Assembly: GCA_963605415.1 (NCBI GenBank)
Contig: CAVCUL010000003.1
Coordinates: 1 to 64,000 of the forward strand
Length of the DNA stretch: 64,000 nucleotides
Source of the DNA: CAG-217 sp963605415
GTDB taxonomy: Bacteria; Bacillota; Clostridia; Oscillospirales; Acutalibacteraceae
Direction of reading: 5' to 3'
A program made the translations under genes and the position numbers. The notes under the pieces were generated by a model that worked only from the letters and a program-made list of their open reading frames with translations, made no database searches and had not been told where the DNA came from. How positions within the stretch are numbered: the stretch's first letter is position 1; each line of letters opens with the position of its first letter. Below, in pieces: positions 1 through 8,200 of the stretch.

Positions 1-8
1 TTTTCTTT

Positions 9-84
9 TGGCTCCCCAAGTTGGACTCGAACCAACGACCCTGCGGTTAACAGCCGCATGCTCTACCAACTGAGCTATTGAGGA
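9..84 (-). tRNA. tRNA-Asn (GTT)
   Basis: Read on the minus strand this is a 76-nt cloverleaf. The acceptor stem TCCTCAA pairs with TTGGGGA, the T-loop reads GGTTCGAGTCC, the anticodon loop is CTGTTAA with anticodon GTT, and the 3' CCA is encoded. It decodes asparagine codons AAC and AAU. Nothing else is encoded between it and the window edge. Confidence 0.96.
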
Positions 85-98
85 ATATCAACACTCAT

Positions 99-127
99 AG
101 TGTAGCAGAATTGACGGGGTGTGTCAA
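99..127 (-). promoter_or_regulatory. Sigma-A promoter of tRNA-Asn
   Basis: On the minus strand TTGACA is followed after 17 bp by TACACT, placing the transcription start about 8 nt before the mature tRNA 5' end. Confidence 0.75.
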
Positions 128-140
128 TAGAGAATTTGCG

Positions 141-1151
141 CTATTTTTCATTCTTTTTGCTCAGTAGGCAGCACTGCAAAGGCTGCATGATACGGTTGTA
201 AACCGGGATCAGCAGGCTAAAGATCAACAGCACCTCTGCAAAAAGCAACAGAGCATACAGCCAGTTGTACGCGGTTGTGCCGGCAGTCATCATCTTGTTC
301 AGCAGTCTGGGCAAAGGGTATGCCCACAGAAAAAAGTGGAACAGATAGATAAACAGTGTGTTGCGGCCGATATACTCCAAATAGCGGCTGCTCAGGCAGT
401 TGGACAGCGCCGCAAAGAACAGGCACCCGCTGAGTGCACTCGCCACCATAGGTACCAGCTCGCCGTAATAAGAGTAGGCCATTACAAGACCGAGTCCGTT
501 TATTTTCCAGTTCAGCAATCCAAAGCCTACAGATGGCACAATAAACAGCAGTCCGGTTTTTTTTAGTTTCAGCACAACGTCCCGCAGCAGGTAGCCCATT
601 GCCATAAAGAATACGGCCACCATGCCGTCTGTACAGCGCCAAAGTGTAGAGGCAAAATCCGGAAATAAGCGTGCATAAGCAAACCCCACAAGTAGGTAGA
701 CCAGTGCAGCCAGAAACAGTGGTGCGTGTTTGCCCTTTGTCCATTTCATCAAGAAGTAGAACAGTACCTCTGCTACAAAAAAGCAGTAAATGAACCAGGC
801 TCTGTCGGTATAATCACTTACATTTGGCAGTCCGCTGACAGCACCCAAAAGGAGGTTTCCTATTGGAAATGCAACGTCTTTCACGATGTGCTTGAGCACG
901 CCTGTAGCAGCGCAGCATAGCAAATACAGTGAATAAGGTAGAAGCAGATAAACGCATTTTTTCTTCAGAAATGCACCGAACTTGGGCTGCTTTGCACTGA
1001 AAGTCAACCCAGAGGCAAAGAAAAACAGCGGCATAAAATAGGATCCGATCCAGGCATTTACCGCTCCGGGCAGAGTCTCCGTATGGTACAGGATCACAGA
1101 GCAAATGCCCAGTGCCTTGAGTATATCCACGCTGCCGATCCGCTTTGCCAT
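141..1151 (-). CDS. Membrane acyltransferase, family 3
   Basis: A polytopic protein of about 336 residues. The N-terminal segment (RIGSVDILKALGICSVILYH) matches the start of acyltransferase family 3 proteins, where a conserved R/D pair and a His lie in the first membrane helix. About ten hydrophobic segments follow. The family O-acylates cell-surface sugars such as peptidoglycan or exopolysaccharide, using acyl groups carried across the membrane. The substrate cannot be told from sequence. The ATG at 1151 was chosen over a longer frame because AAGGCAGG lies 8 nt upstream and the family motif starts immediately after. The gene stands alone, divergent from mutY. Confidence 0.82.
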   Translation of the reverse strand: MAKRIGSVDILKALGICSVILYHTETLPGAVNAWIGSYFMPLFFFASGLTFSAKQPKFGAFLKKKCVYLLLPYSLYLLCCAATGVLKHIVKDVAFPIGNLLLGAVSGLPNVSDYTDRAWFIYCFFVAEVLFYFLMKWTKGKHAPLFLAALVYLLVGFAYARLFPDFASTLWRCTDGMVAVFFMAMGYLLRDVVLKLKKTGLLFIVPSVGFGLLNWKINGLGLVMAYSYYGELVPMVASALSGCLFFAALSNCLSSRYLEYIGRNTLFIYLFHFFLWAYPLPRLLNKMMTAGTTAYNWLYALLLFAEVLLIFSLLIPVYNRIMQPLQCCLLSKKNEK

Positions 1152-1176
1152 ACTGTTACCTGCCTTTCTGCTATCC

Positions 1177-1205
1177 ACTATATCATAAATGGCTGCAATT
1201 TCCAA
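1177..1205 (-). promoter_or_regulatory. Promoter of the acyltransferase gene
   Basis: Minus-strand TTGGAA, 17-bp spacer, TATAGT, ending about 25 nt before the ATG at 1151. Confidence 0.6.
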
Positions 1206-1228
1206 GTGGTACAAGTTGCTTTTTTGCC

Positions 1229-1257
1229 TTGCCCGGGGGACAGGGGTGTGCTATACT
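1229..1257 (+). promoter_or_regulatory. Promoter of mutY
   Basis: TTGCCC, 17-bp spacer, TATACT, about 30 nt upstream of the mutY start codon. Confidence 0.65.
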
Positions 1258-1288
1258 ACTTGCAAAGATCAGAAAAGGGGGTGCCTGT

Positions 1289-2329
1289 ATGCAGGATCCG
1301 TTGACAATATTGCCCCAGAGGCTGCTGCCCTGGTTTGCAGAGAATGCCAGAGATCTGCCCTGGCGGCGGGATCGTCAACCGTACCATGTTTGGCTGTCGG
1401 AAATCATGCTGCAACAAACCCGTGTTGAGGCGGTATGGGATTACTACTTGCGCTTTCTTGCTGCACTGCCTACGGTGGAGGACCTGGCGAATGTGCCGGA
1501 GGACAAGCTGCTAAAGCTGTGGGAGGGCCTTGGGTATTATAACCGTGCCCGTAACCTGCAAAAGTGCGCCCGGGTGATCGTCAATGACCTGCACGGCCAC
1601 TTTCCAACGGATTATGACGGCTGGCTGGCGCTGCCGGGGATCGGACCGTACACAGCCGGGGCGGTATCGTCCATTTGCTATGATTGCCCGGTGGCGGCGG
1701 TAGACGGCAATGTGCTGCGTGTGATCACCCGCTTTACGGAAAATGCAGCGCCGATTGACTTGCAATCCACCAAAAGCCAAATAAAAGCAGATTTGGAGCA
1801 GGTGTACCCGGCAGGGGCGTGCGGCACTTTTACCCAGGCACTGATGGAACTGGGCGCTTGTGTGTGTACCCCAAAGTCACCGAAATGCAATGCCTGTCCG
1901 TTGGCAGATGCGTGCGCTGCCAACGCTTCCGGTCACCAAACGGATTATCCGTTTAAGTTGCCCAAGCGGCCCAAACGGCACCAAAACCGTACGGTGTTCT
2001 TTCTGACCTGCGGGGATCGGGTGGCCCTTTCTAGGCGGGACAATAAGGGTCTGCTGTCCGGTTTGTGGCAGCTGCCGAATACAGAAGGATTTTTGGACGA
2101 AAGCGCGGCGCTTGCATATTTGCAAAATATGGGTTTAGAGCCGCTGGAACTGCAAAAGATCGTTCATTCCAAACACATTTTTACCCACATTCAATGGGAA
2201 ATGCGCTGTTACTATATTACCTTGCGCAAGACCTGCGGTGACTATAACTGGGTGCCGCAGGACGAAGTGAGGCGTAATTACGCCCTGCCTACCGCCTTTC
2301 GCCAATTCTTTGCAGCAGAAGAAGATTAG
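1289..2329 (+). CDS. mutY: A/G-specific adenine DNA glycosylase MutY
   Basis: Removes adenine mispaired with 8-oxoguanine in base-excision repair. The N-terminal catalytic helix carries SEIMLQQTRVE, whose Glu is the family catalytic residue. A helix-hairpin-helix LPGIGPYTAGA follows, then the catalytic Asp in VDGNV. The [4Fe-4S] ligands fit C-x6-C-x2-C-x5-C near residue 200 (CTPKSPKCNACPLADAC). The C-terminal third resembles the NUDIX-like domain that recognises 8-oxoG. The length (346 aa) is normal. The ATG at 1289 follows AAAAGGGGG, and the longer open frame upstream lies inside the promoter region. Confidence 0.96.
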   Translation: MQDPLTILPQRLLPWFAENARDLPWRRDRQPYHVWLSEIMLQQTRVEAVWDYYLRFLAALPTVEDLANVPEDKLLKLWEGLGYYNRARNLQKCARVIVNDLHGHFPTDYDGWLALPGIGPYTAGAVSSICYDCPVAAVDGNVLRVITRFTENAAPIDLQSTKSQIKADLEQVYPAGACGTFTQALMELGACVCTPKSPKCNACPLADACAANASGHQTDYPFKLPKRPKRHQNRTVFFLTCGDRVALSRRDNKGLLSGLWQLPNTEGFLDESAALAYLQNMGLEPLELQKIVHSKHIFTHIQWEMRCYYITLRKTCGDYNWVPQDEVRRNYALPTAFRQFFAAEED

Positions 2330-2366
2330 AATTTTTTCTACTGTGTCGATTAAGTAGGGACTCCTC

Positions 2367-2396
2367 TTGCAGAGCAGACAGTATGTGTGCTATACT
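2367..2396 (+). promoter_or_regulatory. Promoter of the YhhN-like gene
   Basis: TTGCAG, 18-bp spacer, TATACT, 53 nt before the start codon. Confidence 0.6.
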
Positions 2397-2449
2397 TAAC
2401 GGAAGCCAAGCAAATGCATAAGTTGTCAAATCAATAAGGGGGATTCATT

Positions 2450-3148
2450 ATGACTTATTACATTGCTATGGGCGTGGGCGTGGCGGTTTCGCTGGCCTTC
2501 GTCTTTGTCCGCTCCGGGGGGAACTCAGTACGCAATTTGATTTTTAAGTCCGTGTCCAGCCTGTTCTTTATGCTGTCTGCGGTGTTTGCGGTGATTGAGA
2601 ATTATACCAATGCAGCCCAGTATGGCTCGCTGATTATTATGGGCGGCGCCCTGGGACTGGTTGGCGACATTCTGCTAGACCTGAAAGGGGTTTACAAAAA
2701 AGACGCCAATAATTATTTGAAAGGCGGCTTTGTCTTCTTCCTCATCGGCCATGTGTTTTATACCGCGTCAATGATTTACTTTACCCGCCTGGTGTGGTGG
2801 AAGGTGCTCATCAGCGCAGCCATTGCCGTCGCCGTAGGTGCGGGGCAGATTGCCTGTGCCAACTTGATGCGGGTGCACTTCGGCAAGTATCGCCGCATTG
2901 TGTTCTTTTATGTTTGCTTTTTGGTAATGACCAATGCAACCGCTGTTTTTGCCGCCATTACCACCGGGCAAAAATCCATGATTTTAATGGCCATCGGTGC
3001 TACGCTGTTTACCGTTTCTGACGCTATTCTTTGTAACACCTACTTTGGCCGCGGGTTTGACGGCAGCATTTGGCTGTTCCTGAACCACTTTACTTATTAC
3101 GCCGGCCAGTACCTGATCGCTTCGTCTGTGTTCTTCTTTGGTAAGTAA
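2450..3148 (+). CDS. YhhN/TMEM86-family membrane protein (lysoplasmalogenase-like)
   Basis: A 232-residue membrane protein with about eight hydrophobic helices. It carries the family signatures GDILLDLKG (near residue 73), a central GHVFYT, and SDAILCNTYF near residue 190. Acidic residues in the first and third motifs are conserved in YhhN/TMEM86 proteins, some of which hydrolyse the vinyl-ether bond of lysoplasmalogens. Plasmalogens are common in anaerobic Clostridia, so the role is plausible, but the activity here is inferred. The GGGGG site is 8 nt before the ATG. It is a single gene with its own promoter and terminator. Confidence 0.78.
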   Translation: MTYYIAMGVGVAVSLAFVFVRSGGNSVRNLIFKSVSSLFFMLSAVFAVIENYTNAAQYGSLIIMGGALGLVGDILLDLKGVYKKDANNYLKGGFVFFLIGHVFYTASMIYFTRLVWWKVLISAAIAVAVGAGQIACANLMRVHFGKYRRIVFFYVCFLVMTNATAVFAAITTGQKSMILMAIGATLFTVSDAILCNTYFGRGFDGSIWLFLNHFTYYAGQYLIASSVFFFGK

Positions 3149-3160
3149 AATTGCCTTTTT

Positions 3161-3196
3161 CGGCTCCTCTTGTGCGCAAGGGGAGCCGTTTTTTTA
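3161..3196 (+). terminator. Intrinsic terminator after the YhhN-like gene
   Basis: GGCTCC-T-CTTG stem with a TGCG loop, complementary arm CAAG-G-GGAGCC, then a run of seven T. Confidence 0.85.
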
Positions 3197-3197
3197 T

Positions 3198-3325
3198 GAC
3201 CAGCCTCCCTTGTAAAGGGAGGGGGACCGCCGTTGGCGGTGGAGGGATTAACGGTGCGATGTGGGCATCGCACCCTACAAATATCATTCATTATCCATCG
3301 TAGGGCGGGGGCTTGCTCCCGCCGT
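3198..3325. repeat. Palindromic intergenic repeat cluster, copy 1
   Basis: Three units in a row. Unit a (3201-3250) is a CCTCCCTT/AAAGGGAGG hairpin followed by GCCGTTGGCGGT and GGAGGGATT. Unit b (3253-3274) is GGTGCGAT-GTGGGC-ATCGCACC followed by CCTACAA. Unit c (3299-3325) is GTAGGGCGGGGGCTTGCTCCCGCC. Unit b recurs exactly near 4718, and unit a recurs in related form near 4872 and 10550. Confidence 0.8.
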
Positions 3326-3373
3326 TATGATCGCCAAATTCGGTGTTCGCGTCGTACTCCAATTTTGCTAAAC

Positions 3374-3402
3374 TTGCATTTTTTCTCTAAATGGGGTATA
3401 AT
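3374..3402 (+). promoter_or_regulatory. Promoter of the Fn3-domain protein
   Basis: TTGCAT, 17-bp spacer, perfect TATAAT. Transcription should start near 3409, so a TTG codon at 3405 cannot be the translation start. See the next entry. Confidence 0.75.
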
Positions 3403-3440
3403 ATTTGGCGTTTGAGTATTTGCTCAAAGGGGGAACTTTT

Positions 3441-4601
3441 ATTTTTATCAACAAAAAACGGCTGCTTGCAGCGGCAGTCAGTGTCAGTCTGATCCTGGGC
3501 AGCGCCGCGCCGGCAATGGCCTTGCCTGTGACAAAAACAACGGTGCAGACCACTGTGGACGATAGCCCGGCCCTGCCGGTGAATATTATGAGCACCCAGC
3601 AGCAGACGGACCCGGTGCGTGCCAAGATACAGGTACAAAATCTCACCGGAAAGCGTGCTGTCCTTACATGGAACAGCGACAGTCCATTTTCTATTTATAA
3701 TGTTTATCAGTATGATTATATCTTAAAGAGCTGGAGCCTGTATACCCAGGTGCGGGTGAATACCGTGGAGTTGACGGAGCTGACCCCGGCTATGTTCTAT
3801 AAGTTCAAGATCACCGTTCCCGGCAGCGACGGCGTGCAGGAGCGTACCGTCGGCCAGGCGGCTTTTTATACCCGGCCGTCTGCCTGTAAAATGCAGCTGT
3901 CCGTGTTGGGGGCAACTGAGGTGACTTTGAAGTGGAGCACCAAGTACACGCCGGCCTATTACGAGCTGTACCGGGCGGGGAAAGACGGCAAGTATCAAAA
4001 AATTGCCAAAATCAGCGGCAAAAAGCGCAGCTATACCGATACGGATGTGTCGCCCAAAACCGCGTATTCTTATAAAATTCGCGCAGTGGTGGAGAATCGG
4101 GAAAGCAAGGGCAAAAGCGCTTATTCTCAAGTTGTGACGGTGAAAACCGCCAAGACCTTAAAATTGCCGAAAGTCTCCGGCGCCTGCAAAACCTATGCCT
4201 ATTATGACGCAGTGACGGATAAAACCTCGCCCGCCTATGCGGTGCTGAATTCCGGCACATACGGCGGCGTGACCTACAAGACCACCACCGACGAGGCCAC
4301 CGGTATCCGTATGGTAGGGGAGTATTACTGCGCTGCGCTGGGCACCTTTTACGGCACTACCAAGGGCACCAAGTATAAGGTCACTCTGGACAGCGGCAAG
4401 TCCTTTAAGATTATCCTCTGCGATACTAAGTCTAACCGCCATACGGACAAAAAGCACCAGTATGCCAAGAAAAATAAGGATGTGGTGGAGTTCTATGTGG
4501 ATCGCACCAAGATCCCTGCAGGGGTCAACGGCAATTATAACCGCCTGGACCAGTTCCACGGCAAAATTCAGTCTATCGAACTTTTGACGGAAAGTGAATA
4601 A
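3441..4601 (+). CDS. Secreted fibronectin type III-domain protein
   Basis: About 386 residues. A signal peptide (Lys-Lys-Arg, a hydrophobic core, then AAPAMA) covers the first 30 or so. Two Fn3-like beta domains follow at about residues 60-140 (AVLTWNSDSPFSIYNVYQYD) and 150-235 (VTLKWSTKYTPAYYELYRAG, with SYTDTDVSPKTAYSYKIRAV). The C-terminal 130 residues form an unassigned domain rich in Lys, Tyr and Thr. It is probably extracellular. No ATG, GTG or TTG follows the TATAAT at a suitable place. The strong site AAAGGGGGAA (3426-3435) sits 5-7 nt before an in-frame ATT at 3441, taken here as the start. No catalytic motif was recognised. Confidence 0.72.
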   Translation: MFINKKRLLAAAVSVSLILGSAAPAMALPVTKTTVQTTVDDSPALPVNIMSTQQQTDPVRAKIQVQNLTGKRAVLTWNSDSPFSIYNVYQYDYILKSWSLYTQVRVNTVELTELTPAMFYKFKITVPGSDGVQERTVGQAAFYTRPSACKMQLSVLGATEVTLKWSTKYTPAYYELYRAGKDGKYQKIAKISGKKRSYTDTDVSPKTAYSYKIRAVVENRESKGKSAYSQVVTVKTAKTLKLPKVSGACKTYAYYDAVTDKTSPAYAVLNSGTYGGVTYKTTTDEATGIRMVGEYYCAALGTFYGTTKGTKYKVTLDSGKSFKIILCDTKSNRHTDKKHQYAKKNKDVVEFYVDRTKIPAGVNGNYNRLDQFHGKIQSIELLTESE

Positions 4602-4610
4602 CAACAGGTA

Positions 4611-4641
4611 AGGGGTGACCGTTCGTCACCCTTATTTTTTG
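4611..4641 (+). terminator. Intrinsic terminator after the Fn3-domain gene
   Basis: GGGTGAC stem, CGTTC loop, GTCACCC, then a T-rich tail. Confidence 0.75.
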
Positions 4642-4661
4642 TGGTTGAAATGGCTTTCAAA

Positions 4662-4995
4662 CACAAAAATACCGTAGGGGCGGATAGTATCCGCCCGCGG
4701 GCCTTTTTATGAAACGCGGTGCGATGTGGGCATCGCACCCTACAATCATTTCTCAACCGTAGGGTGAGGGTTTGCTCCCGAGTGAATTGCACGGAGTGCA
4801 AGAGACACGAGGCTCCAAATGCGTCAGCATTTGGGAGAAACAGTCCGGGGGACTGTTTCGTAACGAGTGCATCAATCCCTCCGTCAACGCCTACGGCGTT
4901 GCCACCTCCCTTTACAAGGGAGGCTGATCGGTTACATCTTTTTAGGCTCCCTTGCAAAGGGAGCTGTCACGAAGTGACTGAGGGATTGTGCGCCC
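4662..4995. repeat. Palindromic intergenic repeat cluster, copy 2
   Basis: A dense run of hairpins filling the gap before the sialidase. It includes GGGGCGGATAGTATCCGCCC at about 4676, an exact copy of the GGTGCGAT/ATCGCACC unit at 4718-4739, and GTAGGGTGAGGGTTTGCTCCC at about 4760. Three small perfect hairpins follow at about 4788-4862 (GCAC/GTGC, CCAAATGC/GCATTTGG, AACAGTCC/GGACTGTT). Next comes a 115-bp module: TCCCTCCGTCAACGCC, CCTCCCTTTACAAGGGAGG, GGCTCCCTTGCAAAGGGAGC, then GTCACGAAGTGAC and GAGGGATT. No coding potential was seen. The module recurs at 10546-10672. Confidence 0.8.
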
Positions 4996-5073
4996 CGCGC
5001 CCCCCATTTTAATCACCATTGTATTGCAAATTCTGCGGTGGCACAAAAATCCGCCACAAATTGTCAAAAACAG

Positions 5074-5102
5074 TTGACAGAGGCAGTCCATTTAATTATA
5101 AT
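5074..5102 (+). promoter_or_regulatory. Perfect consensus promoter of the sialidase unit
   Basis: TTGACA and TATAAT separated by exactly 17 bp, with no mismatch to the sigma-A consensus. The expected start is near 5109, about 100 nt before the sialidase ATG. Confidence 0.88.
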
Positions 5103-5113
5103 ATGACGGAAAG

Positions 5114-5155
5114 AGAGAGGAGTGGGTGAACTATGCCCATTTCTCTTGTTTTTTT
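5114..5155 (+). terminator. Leader terminator-like hairpin (possible attenuator)
   Basis: AGAGA-GG-AGTGGG pairs with CCCATT-TCTCT (one G.T pair, one 2-nt bulge). A short gap and seven T follow (5149-5155). It lies inside the leader, between promoter and gene, and overlaps the start of the leader ORF. Confidence 0.55.
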
Positions 5156-5192
5156 AATTCTTTTAGATCAGCAGCGCAAGTGCGCTGCGTAA
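5133..5192 (+). CDS. Putative 19-residue leader peptide
   Basis: ATG at 5133, about 10 nt after GGAG, opens a 19-codon frame (MPISLVFLILLDQQRKCAA) that stops at TAA 5190-5192, directly before the sialidase ribosome site. It is hydrophobic with a basic end. Translating ribosomes would cover the terminator-like hairpin at 5114-5155 and the perfect hairpin at 5171-5188. That arrangement suggests translational control of the sialidase. No known family was recognised, so expression is inference only. Confidence 0.4.
   Translation: MPISLVFLILLDQQRKCAA
5171..5188 (+). promoter_or_regulatory. Perfect hairpin next to the sialidase ribosome site
   Basis: GCAGCGCA, 2-nt loop, TGCGCTGC. It ends 7 nt before the GGAG (5195-5198) that serves the ATG at 5208. 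Confidence 0.6.
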
Positions 5193-5207
5193 ATGGAGCG
5201 TGAAATT

Positions 5208-8200
5208 ATGGCTAAAAAATGGACAGCAGCCCTGCTGGCAGTGGTTATGATTCTCACCTCGTTCCCCTTTGTCACCATGGCATCCGGGAGCAGTGAGGCC
5301 ACCAAGCCGAAGAACGGCACCACGGGGAACAGACCTTTTGTCTCCGGCACCCCGTCAGAGAACTACCGTATCCCCGGTATGGTGACTCTGGATGACGGCA
5401 CCATCGTTGCAGTGGCTGACGCCCGCTGGGACAAGCAGCAGGACGGCGGCGGTAACGATGTAATCACCGCCCGCTCCACAGATAACGGCAATACCTGGAG
5501 CTATACCATGGCCGGTTACTATGGCGATAACGGCAATGCGTTCAATAAGTCCTCCACCGGTTATTGCGATAGCAATATTACCACGGACGGCGAGACTGTG
5601 TACCTGCTTTCTACCTTTTTTGCCTCCGGCGTGGCCATCAATAACAGCTCTGGCAATGATTTTCCGGAAAGCGGCTCCGGCCTGAATTCCAATGGCCAGC
5701 TGCTGCTGCGTGAAAGCAGCTCCAGTAGCTACAATTACCATGTGGGTGACTTTGACAGCGACGGCTATGCGCCTGTGCTGGACAGCAGCAATAATGCCAC
5801 CGGCTACCAGGTGAATGGTGAGTACGAGTTGTGCCAGAACGGCTCCCGCATCGGCTGCGTGTGGTATTCGGATTGCAAGTTCCAGGCGCTGAAAACCCAG
5901 TACCTGTTTTTCCGTAAGTCCCTTGACGGTGGTCAAACCTGGAGCCGCATTACTCTGGTGAATGTAAAGAGCAGCGACGAGATGTTCGTTGGCGCCGGCC
6001 CCGGTCGAGGCATTGTGCTGGAGGACGGCACCATTTGCCTGCCTGTGTATAAATGGGAACGGCACAACTATGTTGTAACTTATACCTATACCCAGGCCAG
6101 CAGCTTTATTTACAGCAGAGACGGCGGCCAAACCTGGAGCCGTACCAATGACATTCTCAGCGGCAGCAACAGCGGATCCAACTGGTCCAGTGAGTCCCAG
6201 TTAGTGGATTTGGGCAACGGCACCATTCGCAGCTTCTTCCGTAACGGTAAGGACCAGATCTGCTATGCAGATGCTACCCTGTCCGGCAGCACCTATAGCT
6301 TTAACGGTTACCAGACCACCGGTATCACCAACTGCTCCGATTGTATGATCTCTGCCATTATGTATCCCTATAACATCAATGGCAAGCGTGCAATTCTGGT
6401 GTCCTGCCCCAGTGATGAGGACAGTCGTACCACCGGCTCTATTTATGCACTGTTGCTCAATAGCGATAACTCCATTTCTGAATATACTAAGAAAGACATT
6501 ACTGCTTCCGGCGCCACATTCCAGTACTCCTGCCTGACAGTGCTGTCTGACGGTCGTGTGGCCGATCTGTATGAGAACGGCGGCAAGGATTTTGCCTTTA
6601 AGATTTATGATGTGTCCGGCCTGACAGGCGGCGATGTGGAAGCCCCGGTTACCACGGTGCTGCGCATGAATGTTGGCCAAAAGAAGACGGTTAACTTTAC
6701 AGACAGCAGTATTACCAGCACTGACACCGGCGTTGCTGCAGTGTCTGACATTAAAGAGCTGCCCGGCGCTACAGCTAACCGTGGCTCTGACAGCAGCTTC
6801 AGCGGCGAGAATGTGTCCGTAAAGCGGGCGCTGTATACCTTTACCAAAACCGGCGAGGAGTATACCATTGCCCATGCGGGCATGTATCTCAGCGTGGGTA
6901 CCAACGGTAAGGCCGGGTATCCCGGCGCTTCCACTCCCGCCAATGTAACGCTGGTTGCTGTGGACGGCGGCGGTTTCCAGCTGAAGCAGGATGGCCACTA
7001 CGGCTTGTATTTTGATACGGCCAACAACCACTTTGAGCGTTGGGACTTTACCGGTAAGGGCAAGGATGACCAGGACGAGGCCACTGTGCTGGCCCACACC
7101 ACCTTCCAGCTGTACCGCCGTGTGCGGGACGGCGAGACCGGCTCTACGGAGCTGCCCGGCTATATCTGTGTAAATACCGTGGACGACGGCGAGGAATATC
7201 TGATTGTATATCCCTCCGGCGGCAGCTATTACCTGCTGAACCCCTCCACCTCCACCACGGATATGTATGCCCACTGCTTAAAGGCAAACGGCGGCAGCAC
7301 CACAGACGGCTACTCCGCCACCATTACCGCCAAGGCCACCGGCTCCTGTGCGGTGACCGGCGGGCTGAATACCTACCAGGTTACCGTGGCGGACGGCGAG
7401 TCTGCCGTTACCGGCGTGGTTACCTATGACCCGGTGATTTATACCCACGGCAGCGCAACCTCCACCGGCCAGGACTATATGTACTGTGGCTCCACCATTG
7501 CAGACGGCTCTCAGGCCGGTGAGAATGAGACCAAGTATACCATTAACGACAGTCGTTATAAAATCCTGAGCATTGAGTGTAAGGAGGACCCCTCTGCGTC
7601 CATCAACTGCACCAACGGCAAGTTGACCGGCACCCTGAATAAAGCCGAGACCACGGATTATATCAGCTATGCCAAGGGCGAGACCGTGACCCTGGAGACC
7701 ACTTTGGAGGACGCGGACGGCAATATCTGGACCCAAACGGACAAGCTGTATGTAGCTTCCAACCCGGTTGCGGGACATAGTGTAGGTGCTCAAAACCTGT
7801 GGAATGGTACTACTACTACAGCTTCTGCAGCTTTGGGCGCAATTTATGTCGCTGAGAACTCATACGGTAACACAGATCGTAAAGTAACGGCTGACACATG
7901 CAAAATCGAGAATGCGTATAACATTGAAGATGCCAATGCGCTGGTTTACCAGGATGAGTATACTAGTGGCGGTGACACTGCTCGTGGCCATTTGTTTTCT
8001 ACCAGCACCGGTGATAAGATCGTAGGTCTGTCCGATACATGGAAGAAGAACAATCCTACAGAGCGTAGATTGGAAGTTAAGGACAGTGGGTCCGTATCTG
8101 CATACTACTACTATGATATGAGTAGTGATCAGAATATGGGTATTACTCGTAATAATGCACAAGGTACCAGTTATTCGTTTAATTTGGCCTACGTACCGAT

